64,000 bases of DNA from Paraspadella gotoi (taxonomy: Eukaryota; Chaetognatha): positions 14,625,694 to 14,689,693 of the forward strand of contig CM119267.1 of assembly GCA_051294375.1 (NCBI GenBank). The letters run 5' to 3'. Shown piece by piece: positions 29,930 to 40,188 of this stretch; the first letter of the stretch is position 1; each line of letters starts with the position of its first letter. The position numbers and the translations under genes are program-made. The notes beneath the pieces are model-generated. The model made no database searches, was not told the origin of the DNA, and was given only the letters and a program-made list of their open reading frames with translations.

Positions 29930-32851
29930 ATGGAGGGAGGAGATCTTAGCGAAGTGGGTTATCCTCCTCGCCCGTTGCCATTCCTCGTGAAGACTGACGA
30001 CATCAACGCTGTCCGTGGCGGCGAAGTCTGGCGATCGGGGAAGATACACCGGCTGGAAGAGTACGTCGCCAGCATCGTTGAGCTGACTCTCTTTAAGTGG
30101 GATGTTCTTTACAGACTCAGCGAAGGCTCGGAAGAGGCTGGAGCCGCCGACGCCTCCGGCGAGATGGGCGGAGGCGAAGCCGTGGGAAGCGTACCCTTGG
30201 AGCGCGAACCCCCTTCAGAGCCACCCGACATCGTCGGTAGCACAGAAAACGCGGAAAGCAGCTTGGCCGCCTTCGTCGACCCTACGCGGAAACTCATCAA
30301 ACTGATTCAACTTCAACTTGAATGCTCAAAGCTGCAGAGTACGTTGTTCAGCATGGGCGAGAGTGACAACGCGGATCGATTGGGCCTAGGCGGTAGTAAC
30401 GGAGGACGGAGAGAACCCCTGTTGGCAGTCATGTGTGGAAACGGTTACGATCGGGCGGCCCAAGCGTTTCTTGAAGCCGCCGCTGCTCTGGAAGTGGCAA
30501 TTCACAACGAAGGAGTTCAAAATGGCAATTCTGATTTGATCGAAGCTTGGAAATCTGATTCCCGTTTAGCCGAGTTCTCACCGGAGAGACCAATCCCAGG
30601 CAACTTGCTGAAATCTCTGCTGGAGCACCCGACGCACCCTCGGAGCCATCGCCCGTTGCATATCGCTGCCCTGCATGGCAAGAAAGATTTTTGCCGTCTT
30701 TTGCTGCACTATGGCGCCGACATCGACGGTCAAGACAAAAAGGGTCGCACCGCGCTGTTTTGGGCCTTAAAGACGCATAACGCCGACATGGCAATCATGT
30801 TGTTGCAGCAGGGCGCCACCGTCACGGATAGAGAGTTTGCAATGGCCCTGGAACATCTCTACAGCGACGTCGTTGAGCTTATGCTTCAGCGAAACTCAGG
30901 TTGCTCTGGTCCGAATATGATCCGAAGGTCCAAGCGAAAAGGAAGAACCTTAAACAGTTTCGCTGACATCATCTCGTCGCCCATGAAGATCGTAGTGGAG
31001 GTGAAGCAAATTGCCCCCAGGTTAAGGGACGATGTCAGATTGGGAGACTCTTCCGACGACTCTATTCACGTCGCCCTTGGTCGTATCTTCGAGGAGGATG
31101 AAGAGGAAGTTGCAGTGGCTCCTCCCCCGCGAAGCGTGTCTCCGGAAGACGAGGAACAAGACATCCTGGATCTGTTCGAGCAGGACGCCAATCGACGAGG
31201 TTTTAAACCCAAGACTGAAGTCATATCCTTGCTTCTTAACGCCGACGCCGATATCAACGTGCGAGACACCCGACTTTCGCCGCTTTTGGCCGCCGCCAAG
31301 TCCGGCGACGAACCTCTGTTGGATTGGTTCCATCGCCGTGGCGGTGATCTCCTCTTAACCTTCGAAAACGCACATTTCGACAGCTACTTGGGAAACATTG
31401 CAAGCGACGCAAATCTTCTCCACTATGCCTCCTATCGCGTTATTCCTTACCTGATCTCAAAGGGCGTGGATTCGGAGCACCCCGACGCCGAAGGTCGAAC
31501 TCCATTTTACGTCAAAGCCAAGGTGGGCTGCGTCCTTTCCATGAAGGCACTTCTTCGTCATAACCGTTTCATCGACGTCAACGCCCGGACCAAAGCGGGA
31601 AAGTCACCGTTTTTGGCGCTGCTAGTCAAAATGTCGGCGCCGCGCATGATGGATTTCGTTATGAGCGAAGACTTCGATCCGCAGCGGACGGTTGACTCGG
31701 ACGGATGGACGGTCCTTTTCTATGCCGCGGTGTTGGGCAGCGTCGAAATCTGTCGTTCTCTTTTGATCAAAGGGGCGCGATCCGACTCGAAAGACGTCTT
31801 CGGAAACTATCCATTCGTGTACGCGTTGGTAGCGCACAACTTTTACTGCGCCTCGCTGCTCGCGAAGCAGGTGCATCAGGGCTTCCCGCGACGCTGGGTT
31901 TCCGACTTTTCCTCCGTTGACAACATCTCCGTCGTCACGCGCAAAGTCAAAAACGTTTTCAACGGAATCTACAAAAATCTCTACGAATCGGTCGACGGCG
32001 CAACCGACGAGGAGCCGTATTTAACGGTAGCCGGTCAGCCAATGCTCCACCTGACCCTTACCCACGGCTTCCTTCACGCTCTGGAGGATCCTTTAAATAC
32101 TTTAGTCGGACGCCCAGTAACCATGTCTCGGGCTAAAGTCGTCACAAAACTGGTTCGAACCCTTCTGCAGATGGGATTCGATCCTAACGTTCGGTCGTTA
32201 CGGAACGAGACGGCGCTGAGTTTGATTCTGGGCATACGGCGTTGGCATCATGGACTCGACATCCCTTCCGTAACTCTTCTCCTCCTTCGTTACGGCGCCG
32301 AAGCTACAGTACTCGATGGGCGTGGCCGGAACTTAATCGATTTATCCCTACGGTCGGAGAGTATAGAGACCGCCACCTACGTTTTTCTCGCCGGAGCCGC
32401 GCTGAAACCGCGGCATCGAGAAAGGTTGCGCGAGTTAAATCAAACTCATAATCCCCACTACAGGCGTAGTCGCAGCGACAAACCCGATTGTCCATACGCT
32501 TCTTATCAGCCCTGCATGATATGCCTCCTCTCGGCCCCGCTCAGCCTCAAATCCACCGCACGCATCGTCATTCGGAGAAACGCAGGCTCCTCACTCGCCA
32601 ATACGCGGGCGTTTAAGCGATTGAAGTTGCCGCGTCAGTTGCTGCGTTATTTGTATCTGGACGACATGAGAGGTTCGACCGCGAGCGACGATGAGGATCT
32701 TGGCGCTGATTGGCTCGACGACGACGACGATGACGTCGACAATAGGAACGACGATCGAAAATGCGTTACTGCCGACCAGAAAGACGTCGAGTCGTTGCCT
32801 TCCGGTCGGAACGACGACGCCTTTAGCCAGTTTCTTGCAAGCGACTTTTAG
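29930..32851 (+). CDS. Ankyrin-repeat protein with C-terminal SOCS box (ASB-like)
   Basis: ASB proteins use ankyrin repeats to hold a substrate and a SOCS box to recruit Elongin B/C and Cullin 5, forming a ubiquitin ligase. This intronless gene encodes 973 aa. Ankyrin units are seen at about residues 240-310 (HRPLHIAALHGKKDFCRLLL, GRTALFWALKTHNADMAIML), 430-480 (SPLLAAAKSGDEPLLDWF), 510-560 (GRTPFYVKAKVGCVLSMKAL), 585-650 (GWTVLFYAAVLGSVEICRSL) and 745-820 (ETALSLILG..., VTLLLLRYGAEATVLDGRG). Residues about 869-910 (PLSLKSTARIVIRR...LKLPRQLLRYLY) fit the SOCS box, including LPxxLxxYL. Most ASBs are 300-600 aa, so this one is long. An acidic insert (about 380-415) and an Asp-rich tail are extra. 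I start at ATG 29930; the frame opens earlier only at a TTG. Substrate unknown. Confidence 0.8.
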   Translation: MEGGDLSEVGYPPRPLPFLVKTDDINAVRGGEVWRSGKIHRLEEYVASIVELTLFKWDVLYRLSEGSEEAGAADASGEMGGGEAVGSVPLEREPPSEPPDIVGSTENAESSLAAFVDPTRKLIKLIQLQLECSKLQSTLFSMGESDNADRLGLGGSNGGRREPLLAVMCGNGYDRAAQAFLEAAAALEVAIHNEGVQNGNSDLIEAWKSDSRLAEFSPERPIPGNLLKSLLEHPTHPRSHRPLHIAALHGKKDFCRLLLHYGADIDGQDKKGRTALFWALKTHNADMAIMLLQQGATVTDREFAMALEHLYSDVVELMLQRNSGCSGPNMIRRSKRKGRTLNSFADIISSPMKIVVEVKQIAPRLRDDVRLGDSSDDSIHVALGRIFEEDEEEVAVAPPPRSVSPEDEEQDILDLFEQDANRRGFKPKTEVISLLLNADADINVRDTRLSPLLAAAKSGDEPLLDWFHRRGGDLLLTFENAHFDSYLGNIASDANLLHYASYRVIPYLISKGVDSEHPDAEGRTPFYVKAKVGCVLSMKALLRHNRFIDVNARTKAGKSPFLALLVKMSAPRMMDFVMSEDFDPQRTVDSDGWTVLFYAAVLGSVEICRSLLIKGARSDSKDVFGNYPFVYALVAHNFYCASLLAKQVHQGFPRRWVSDFSSVDNISVVTRKVKNVFNGIYKNLYESVDGATDEEPYLTVAGQPMLHLTLTHGFLHALEDPLNTLVGRPVTMSRAKVVTKLVRTLLQMGFDPNVRSLRNETALSLILGIRRWHHGLDIPSVTLLLLRYGAEATVLDGRGRNLIDLSLRSESIETATYVFLAGAALKPRHRERLRELNQTHNPHYRRSRSDKPDCPYASYQPCMICLLSAPLSLKSTARIVIRRNAGSSLANTRAFKRLKLPRQLLRYLYLDDMRGSTASDDEDLGADWLDDDDDDVDNRNDDRKCVTADQKDVESLPSGRNDDAFSQFLASDF

Positions 32852-33017
32852 TCAATTCTAATATATTTCGTAGTTGTTTTAAACTACTAGGTTTTTTTAG
32901 TTTTTTTTTCTTTCTAATTTTCACCTATTGGCTTGTCCTTTAGCTGTATATTTAGTACGTAGTTTGTTTCCCTCACTTTTGGTTTTAGATTGTATTGTTC
33001 TTTTTACTTTCTACACT

Positions 33018-34196
33018 ATGGATTGCGAACTTCCTCCTGTGGCGCGTCGAAACACGTCAGTCAATTCTCCCCAAGACAGGCACAAGGCGATGCATTTCAG
33101 AACTTCGCCCTCCCCTATGGCATGGAAGGCCACTTACAGGCAAAAATGCATACAGAGACTTAGGAGCGGCAGGGAGAAACTTCTCGATCGATTCCGGAAC
33201 ATCAACGTGAAAATCGCCAACGAAAATATTGAAGAATCCATGGAAACGGAGAACGGGTAAGGCAGTGATTTTGATCGAGGAATTCAGAAAAAAAAACCAC
33301 TTTTTGCAATATTGCTAGAATATTATCTTCAAAATTGATTAATTTTGAATCCTAAGACAAAGTGAGCTCGATTACGGATTAATTGAAATCATCTGCTGCA
33401 TTTTCTAATCAAGAATAAATATCATTTTTGCTACTTTTAATAAAAAAAATTATGTCCATTTTTGTCCATTTTCACTTTTGTCTTGAGATTTGAATGCCAA
33501 GATCATTGAAGAAAATTTTTTTACTCCGGCTTTCGGGTCCTTCTTATCTTCTTTACCTCTGAGTTGGTTCATTTTCAGTTGGTCATTTATTGTTTACCTA
33601 TGAATTAATTTTTAAATTGACTGGTCAAAAACTTACATTTTTACATTTTATTACAATTTGTTAAACAAAAATACTTCAAAATGTTCACAATTCTAATAAA
33701 ATATTCCCTATGAACGGTGCTTCTGGTACCTAAAAAATTAGAGCAAAATATTTAATACTTTTGCTGCAAAAAAATTTTTAAGTCAACTTTTAATTTGTGA
33801 GGATTTGTGAGGTCGTTTTATTTGAACTAAAACACGGTTTTTAACTCATTTTATAGTTTTAACAGATGATAAACATACTAAGGTTGACAAATTAAAAAAA
33901 ACCGCCTTCTTTTATTGAAAGGGGAAGCGTCAGCAAATTAATTTCTCTCAATCGACAGCTTTTTGCGGAAAAAATTTCCGCAAAAATCTGTCGATTTTTT
34001 AAATCTGCTTGGCAACCAAACTTTGAATAAAATCATACGCTACCGAAGTTTTCGCGAAATAAAATTAAGAGAGAAAAAGTTTATTTTTGTTTACAAACAA
34101 CGACTTTTTTTTTTGAAACGGACATGTTTCGATTCTTTTTAGAGTCTTCTTCAGCACAGTGTGAATTTTATAAGAAATTTTGTCAAACATTATGAT

Positions 34197-34233
<37 letters not shown>

Positions 34234-35480
34234 CCACCAAAGAATTGAGTAATGGATAGTATTGAAGGTGAGGACAGCTGAAGGACAGAAGTTACTGACT
34301 ATGTCGAAATAAAATAAAATTTAACGCTTATTATGGGGGCGTGAAGCATCAAAATACTTAACACAGAGAGAAAGAGAAAAAGAGAGAGTCAGAGCAAAAG
34401 TTCGAAAAAGAAAGAAATTAAGAAAAGAAATGAAAAACAAGAAAAAAGTTTCATAACATAGTGTGCCGATTTTTTGCCTAAGTAGTAGTATATCTAAAAA
34501 ACGCAACAGTTCTTACGAGCAATTTTATCTTTAAAAGTTGTTCTTACCATGAAAAATCGTTTTTAGTTTCTTCTTAATTAAGGCTGATACCGTAATTGGA
34601 ATGATTGACGTGAAAGAAATAATGTCTTACCGTATTTTGAAAGCATAGAAATTTACCCAGTGAGTTTTATGTTATAAGGAAAAGATAACTAATGCCAACC
34701 GTTTTTTTAAATAAAGAGTGTTTCATATTTATCAGTGGGAAAAAAGAATTAATAGTTATTTAAGTTCCAATTTCATTATTGAAAATACCCAAAGCAAAAT
34801 CACTGCCGTAAGGATCGATGAAAGTACACATTTTAAATCCAAGGCGGTTCACAAAACCTTTCTTGGCTCAGGGAAGACGAGACTCGAAACCTTCGTGATC
34901 TTATGCGCGAAGAGTGGGATTTACTCATGAAAACTCGATCTCGGACGGAAAGTTGGGATTTCGACGAGCAAGAGATGATGAAAATGATGGAGGAAGTGGA
35001 GGCAGAATTAATGGTGATTTTCGTAGTTTTAATTTAAGTTTAAATTTCGATCTCCTTTAAATGATAACAATTCTTCAGTCGGAGAAAGCGCTTATTTTCG
35101 ACGAATACGAGAAGAGTCGAGCTTTGGAAGAGGCTGAACTTTGCGCCATCGTAGACGATTATCTGACTACCTCCGACGACGACGTTATCTGCCCAGTTTG
35201 CATGAGAGAGAAACTCTTCAAGCCTGCGCACAACTTGATCGCCTGCCCTTGTTGCGGGACTCGCCTCGACTTCGATGCCGACGTAGTCTCGATGAGAGAA
35301 CTAAAGTCACGCCTGCAACTCGCCGTGGAGCGCCACGCCATCCAAGATTCGACTTTTTCAAACAATAGTATCGTTTGTCAATCCGCGCCTGTGTTTACGG
35401 TTGTGACCGAACCCACCATGCGCTGTCAAAATTTGGCAATGATATGCGCGGATTGCGATCATTTCGAAATCGTCGTTTAG
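33018..35480 (+). CDS. RPAIN: RPA-interacting protein (RPAIN, nuclear importer of replication protein A)
   Basis: RPAIN carries replication protein A into the nucleus via importin beta. Three exons, 33018-33256, 34872-35013 and 35079-35480 (phases 2 and 0), give 260 aa (human 219). Exon 1 has the N-terminal signature MAWKATYRQKCIQRLRSGRE with KLLDRFRN, matching PPWKEAFRQRCLERMRNSRD. Exon 2 is the helical EEW..MEEVEAEL segment. Exon 3 has FDEYEKS and the C-terminal zinc-binding part: CPVCMREK, CPCCGTRLDF, then CQ..MICADCDHF. Intron 1 is 1.6 kb and carries a hairpin (33952-33994), a hammerhead-like motif (34116-34160) and an (AG)n run. The start lies 29 bases after an acceptor-like TTTTGGTTTTAG (AG 32987-32988) and 166 bp after the ankyrin gene. 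Confidence 0.88.
33952..33994. repeat. 43-bp near-perfect hairpin in RPAIN intron 1
   Basis: Arms of 20 bases, TCGACAGCTTTTTGCGGAAA (33952-33971) and its reverse complement at 33975-33994 with one mismatch, flank a 3-base loop. No function is assigned. Confidence 0.8.
34116..34160 (-). ncRNA. Degenerate hammerhead-ribozyme-like motif (copy 2)
   Basis: On the - strand the order is CTGAAGA (34148-34154), a weak stem II with an AAAA-type loop (about five of six pairs), GAAAC, then ATGTC (34121-34130). The GAAACATGTC block gives the very short stem III (AC/GT) and GTC cleavage triplet of hammerheads known from Penelope-like elements and retrozymes. The first core box is CTGAAGA instead of CTGATGA, and stem I is poor, so this copy is probably inactive. 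Confidence 0.4.
34199..34228. repeat. (AG)n microsatellite
   Basis: About 15 tandem AG units in RPAIN intron 1, followed downstream (about 34366-34420) by further purine-rich AGAGA segments. Confidence 0.95.
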
Positions 35481-35737
35481 TTTTATATATATATATTTCA
35501 ATCACTGCCTAAAATTATTTCCGCTATACAGCTCAATTCTGATATTGTTGTCTGTTTTAAATAATTTGACCCACTTTTTTATAATTAATTATGCTGCCTT
35601 TTTTGGAAGATTTGTCTTCTCGTTTTCTCAAAATTATTTTTAAATAAAAATATATTTACATTATTTCATTGATAAATATTTTTTTTAAAACGCTGCACGT
35701 CTGTTTATCAAATTGATTATATTTGTAACTTCATCCT

Positions 35738-37512
35738 ATGGAAGTTAGTTGTAAAATGGAAGTTGTGCGCTCAAACTTTGAAGAAACTTTTCCAACAATT
35801 TTGTCCGCCCTAGAGCGTGGGGCCTTTGTTGCGATCGACACAGAGTTCACCCTTCTGGTCGACGACGAATCCTCACGCCCTAGCCTCTTCGATTCCGGCG
35901 AAGAACGATATCGGAAGCTTAAGCGGATCGTCGAACGAGTCACGCTCTGTCAAATCGGCCTTTCAGTATTCGAGGATGTTTCCGATGTTGGGCTCGGGGG
36001 ATCGGACAGTCGTTACGTTGCTCACACTTTCAACTTTTACCTCTACCCCAAAGCCTACGGTCCTATTGACGTTCGGTTCAAGTGTCAAGCTTCCAGCCTA
36101 GAATTTCTCTGCCAGCATTCTTTCGATTTTAACAAATTCGTTTACGAGGGGATTCCGTTTTTAAACCGGGAGCAGAAGCGACAATTGTCTTCGTATTTGG
36201 AATCGCAGACGTCCTTGGCGGGTCTCGATCGCCAACTGGACGAAGAACGTCTTCAGGCCGTCTGCTCTCGCGTCGCCGAGTTTTTAACCGATTCGAACAA
36301 TGGGGAGGGCGCCGTGCTGCTCCTTGCTCCGGAAAAGACTCTCAATGAGTTCACGGTGCACGCCGAGCTCCGACAACGCTTTCCCGAACGCGTTTGGACT
36401 AACTTTAAGAAAGACGGGATCGTTGAGGTCGTCAAAGTCTCTCCTTCGGAAAGGCAACGGCTAAATGTCGAAAAGGGTGAAGCGCTGAAAGAGAATACCC
36501 TTAAATACATGATGGGGTTTTCACGAGTCTTTGACGAAATCGTCAAACAACAAAAGCCCGTCGTTGGGCATAACCTCTTCATGGACTTGATGTTTTTGCA
36601 CGAAAAATTTTATGATCCGTTGCCGTCACGGTTGAAAGTCTTTAAGAAGAACATCAATCGGTTGATGCCGGCCGTTTTTGACACGAAAAACATCATTCAC
36701 ACCGAAAAGAGGAAGCTGGAGGACGATATGGGTTTCGACTTTCAGACTACCTCGCTCATGGAACTGTTTCGTCTGATGGACACTGACAAGGGCAAGTTAG
36801 GATCGTTGTATTCTCCCGTCATAGATTACGCGGCGCCGGGCAAATACTCCCAGGGTCAAAAGATTCCGCACGAGGCGGGTTATGATAGTTACCTCGCGGG
36901 CTATGTATTTCTCCGGCTTGCTCACTTGATCACCACGAGGGTGAATAGAATTCCTTGGTGTGTAACAAATTATATTCTCATGCGTGTAAGATTTTTTTTT
37001 TTTTTTTTTTTTGCACTCAGGACATCAAAGCTACAGAAGCTGCCCCTGTTCGCTGCGCTTGGTACTTTCACTCAATGCGCCGATTCCTCAACAAAATCAA
37101 CATTATTCGCGCCAGCATCGATCATTTATCCCTTGATGCCGATCAGCGCGACCCACTTTCCCGCCGCCCGCAACTGATCGTCGTGGCTTCCCGCCGACCC
37201 TCGATCCCACTCGAGCCAGCCTTCGTCGCTTCTCAACTCGCCAACTTCGGCTCCGTCGACATTCGCCCTCTGACGCCATTTTCGGTCTGCGTGGCCTTGG
37301 GCACTTTCCGCGCCTACAATGACGTCCTTGAATTTTGCGCGGCCAGCGAAGAGCTGGCCTGTTATCGTTATAAGTTCTATAAGGATTCTTCCGTTGCTAA
37401 GAAGTGGCTGTGGGGCATAGCGGTCGTTAGCAGTTGTCTCGCCACCTTTATACTTTTCAAAAACGACTTCAACTCGGTGCTGCGCAAAGCAAAAGAAATC
37501 CTTGTTCACTAA
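35738..37512 (+). CDS. PNLDC1: PARN-like exonuclease with C-terminal membrane anchor (PNLDC1, piRNA trimmer)
   Basis: PNLDC1 is a DEDD 3'-5' exonuclease on the mitochondrial surface that trims piRNA precursors in germ cells. Exons 35738-36961 and 37021-37512 (phase 0, GT 36962, AG 37019-37020) give up to 571 aa (human 531). The DEDD residues are all visible: AIDTEFT (D, E), GHNLFMDLMFLHEKF (D) and HEAGYDSYLAGYVF (H and D). VVRSNFEETFPTILSAL is the PARN-family N-terminus, which makes the second in-frame ATG (35756) the likelier start. A C-terminal transmembrane helix, WLWGIAVVSSCLATFILF, separates it from soluble PARN, which also has RNA-binding domains missing here. The intron has an oligo-T run of about 23 just before the acceptor. 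PALB2-like starts 87 bp downstream. Confidence 0.9.
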
Positions 37513-37599
37513 TTGAGACCTTTTGTTTTATTTTTCATTTTTTTGTTATCCTTGTTTTTTGTTGTCCTTTTTTAATTTTTAATTTTATTTTCAGTCACG

Positions 37600-40188
37600 A
37601 TGGCCTTTCTTAACGATTTAGGCGAAAAAGAAGCTCTTAAAAAACGGCTTCTTGCTCTGAAAAGAAAAGAAGAGAAAATTAAAGCCCGAGTCCTCTCGGC
37701 CGATTGGGCGGAAAAGGTCCCTCTCTCGGTAGTTAGGTCGCCTCCCCCAGTCCAGCCTCCCATAGTCAAATCGAGATCGACCCCGACCTTCGTGGAAACG
37801 CAGGATTTATTCGATTCCCCGGTTTTTTGTGAAAATCGTTTCCTTATAAACCATGAGTCGGAAAAAGAAACGACACAATCCGATCGTCGGGGAAATCACG
37901 CTTCCTACTCGAAACAACAAGAAAAGGCCTCTTCCGAAATAGACGAAGTCGCCGACACGGCACAGGTCATTCCCCCGACTCAGGCTTCGATCCGAGGTCG
38001 AAAATCCAGATCCAAAGCCTCGAAATTTCCCACCACAAAACCAAAGCCTCGTTCCAAGGCGAAATTCATCGACGGTTTGGATTTGAACAGCATCATCACC
38101 CTCGATGTCTTCGAATCTGTATCCTTAAGTGTCGGCGATGTCTCTTCGCCGTCCGGTAACGTCGCATCACCCGTGGGTTCTGGTCGTCGGTCCTTGCGTT
38201 TGGCGGGGAAAGCGACGACACCGCGATCCGCTCCTCTCTTTCTCGGTTCCTCCTCCACTGGGCGTGGACAGAAACGGTCTCTATCGGAAGGAAAAGAATA
38301 CGAAGATACAGTGAAGAAACAGAGGAAAGATGTGACGCGAATGTTCGAAAAGCTCGAGCGACGATCTGAGAGCGAACAGCAAGAATTCGATACAGTCATC
38401 AAGAATTTCGGGGATGTGCTTTTGATGGAGTCCCGTGAGCCAGGGAAGAAAACTTGCAACCACTCCGATTTAAAAGGAGATGGTGAGTCTTCGATCATGA
38501 AGTCTGCCTCCTATACGGAATCCGATAGATTAATTTTCGTCGAAGCGGAGCCTGTCACATTCGAATTGTCGGGAAATCTAAATTCCGCGTCCATTTCAGA
38601 AAATAAACCAAATAACCGCGAATGCTATTTTAATAAGACGGATACCTTGAATGTCCTTAAGAAACAGAATTCTCAGGGTTTCTCTGATTCCGATTCGGCT
38701 CCTGATGGCCCATTTATCAGAAGGAGAACCTTGAAGAGATCAAGTACAAAGTCCTTATTCGAAGCGAGCAGTAATCAGACGACTGTTAGCCGATCTGAAT
38801 TCAAACTTTCTTCCCCTAGTAAGGACTTATCTTCCCGCAAAGAATGTGACACAACTTCCAATATTTTCCCCGATAAGGAAGACTCTCAAATTAGTACGTT
38901 TGGTCCCACCAACGAAACGTTACTCCTGTGTAATACTCAAGAAAATGTTTTGTGTCATGATACTTCGGTAATGGACAATGTTGACCTTGGTTCATCCGTT
39001 TCCAGTGGGGATTCCGTCGGGTTCGTTCTAGGAATAAATTCGTTGCCCCCAACTAAACAGACTGTTTTATCGCAACGAAAACATTATCTCGATACGAAGA
39101 ATTTCATCGAGCTGAAAGAGAAAGAGTACGAATCAACTTTACCTTTGAAAGCGAAAGTGGACAAAGTTCGATTCGGCCTCGGATTCGCTTTCATTTCACT
39201 CGGTCATGAACTCTGGATTTTCGGTGGAAAAAATAAACAGATTTGCCTTCCCAAGTCATTTCGTAAAATAGTGGACCTGAGAATGTTTTCCAGCTCAATG
39301 TCAGGCGACATTATAGTTTTCATCGTTTCGGAAAACGAAAATTCTAATTTCTGTTGGTCAGTTTGGACGTTAGTCGTAGCTAAACTGCTGAATATAGTTC
39401 CATTAACGATGTCATCGAAATTGGGTTCTTTCACTGGTAACTGCGATGATATTATTTTGGCATCGGATCCTTCAAAGCCTTTGATTTTTTTTGGCATTAA
39501 TGAGGAGATTAGTAAATTAGCCAGGCTCGACCTTGATGATGTCGAGCCGTGTGTGCAATCTTTCAGCGACCACTGCATTCGGAAAAACGTAAAAATTATC
39601 TCTCTTGCTTTAGTTCAAAATATGAACATTTGCGTCGTCGGTTTGCTCAGGGAAAGCACTTCGAAAGAACGTTTAAGGACGTGTTTTGGACACATATGGG
39701 ATGGTCAAACTGGGGAAATTCTTGTTAATTTCCTTCATCCCCTCGGCTTGGAGGCCCCTATTTCCAACAAATCTAATGAGCAGATGCTTTTTGTTCGTCA
39801 AGAACTTTCTGGGATCCTATTTTACTGCTTCACAAAGTGCCAAAATGACCGCGGAGTTCCAGTTCCTTATGTCATTGCTCAAAATCCTTTCAACAACGTT
39901 TCAATCAGTTTGCTTAAGTTTCAAGAGCCAACACTGATAGATAAATGCAAACATTTACACATTACTGATTGCTCAATAGGAAAAAGATTACTGTGCCTGT
40001 CATACAACAACAATCAATCCTGCATTTGGCGGATTGATGACGGTTCAGTTGTTGGCGAGTTCTTCACTAATGAGAATAGGACTGGCATTTTTTCAAGTTT
40101 GGATGAAAACAACAACCTTTTACTTTGTGATAGTTTTTCGGGAAATTGTAAGTTTAAATTTTGGAGGACGTTTGAAGAATTTCTCTAA
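37600..40188 (+). CDS. PALB2: PALB2-like protein: N-terminal coiled coil plus C-terminal WD40-like domain
   Basis: PALB2 bridges BRCA1 and BRCA2 during homologous recombination. This intronless frame encodes 862 aa. Residues about 7-40 (EKEALKKRLLALKRKEEKIK) match the PALB2 coiled coil that binds BRCA1 (human EKEKLKEKLAFLKREYSK). The middle (about 60-480) is Ser-rich and disordered, with basic patches (RGRKSRSKASK, RRSLRLAGK) that could bind DNA or chromatin. From about residue 500 the sequence is hydrophobic and beta-rich with WD-like repeats (LWIFGGKNK, HIWDGQTGEILVNF, SCIWRIDDGSVVGEF), as in the WD40 domain that binds BRCA2. The overall order and length (human 1186) fit, but the WD40 similarity is judged by eye. 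The leader is only 5 bases after an ideal acceptor ATTTTATTTTCAG (AG 37593-37594). Confidence 0.6.
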   Translation: MAFLNDLGEKEALKKRLLALKRKEEKIKARVLSADWAEKVPLSVVRSPPPVQPPIVKSRSTPTFVETQDLFDSPVFCENRFLINHESEKETTQSDRRGNHASYSKQQEKASSEIDEVADTAQVIPPTQASIRGRKSRSKASKFPTTKPKPRSKAKFIDGLDLNSIITLDVFESVSLSVGDVSSPSGNVASPVGSGRRSLRLAGKATTPRSAPLFLGSSSTGRGQKRSLSEGKEYEDTVKKQRKDVTRMFEKLERRSESEQQEFDTVIKNFGDVLLMESREPGKKTCNHSDLKGDGESSIMKSASYTESDRLIFVEAEPVTFELSGNLNSASISENKPNNRECYFNKTDTLNVLKKQNSQGFSDSDSAPDGPFIRRRTLKRSSTKSLFEASSNQTTVSRSEFKLSSPSKDLSSRKECDTTSNIFPDKEDSQISTFGPTNETLLLCNTQENVLCHDTSVMDNVDLGSSVSSGDSVGFVLGINSLPPTKQTVLSQRKHYLDTKNFIELKEKEYESTLPLKAKVDKVRFGLGFAFISLGHELWIFGGKNKQICLPKSFRKIVDLRMFSSSMSGDIIVFIVSENENSNFCWSVWTLVVAKLLNIVPLTMSSKLGSFTGNCDDIILASDPSKPLIFFGINEEISKLARLDLDDVEPCVQSFSDHCIRKNVKIISLALVQNMNICVVGLLRESTSKERLRTCFGHIWDGQTGEILVNFLHPLGLEAPISNKSNEQMLFVRQELSGILFYCFTKCQNDRGVPVPYVIAQNPFNNVSISLLKFQEPTLIDKCKHLHITDCSIGKRLLCLSYNNNQSCIWRIDDGSVVGEFFTNENRTGIFSSLDENNNLLLCDSFSGNCKFKFWRTFEEFL

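Noticed and set aside
36955-37020. Open frame through the oligo-T run before PNLDC1 exon 2 (poly-Phe).
   Set aside because: It is the pyrimidine tract of the intron acceptor. Splicing from 36961 to 37021 keeps the frame.
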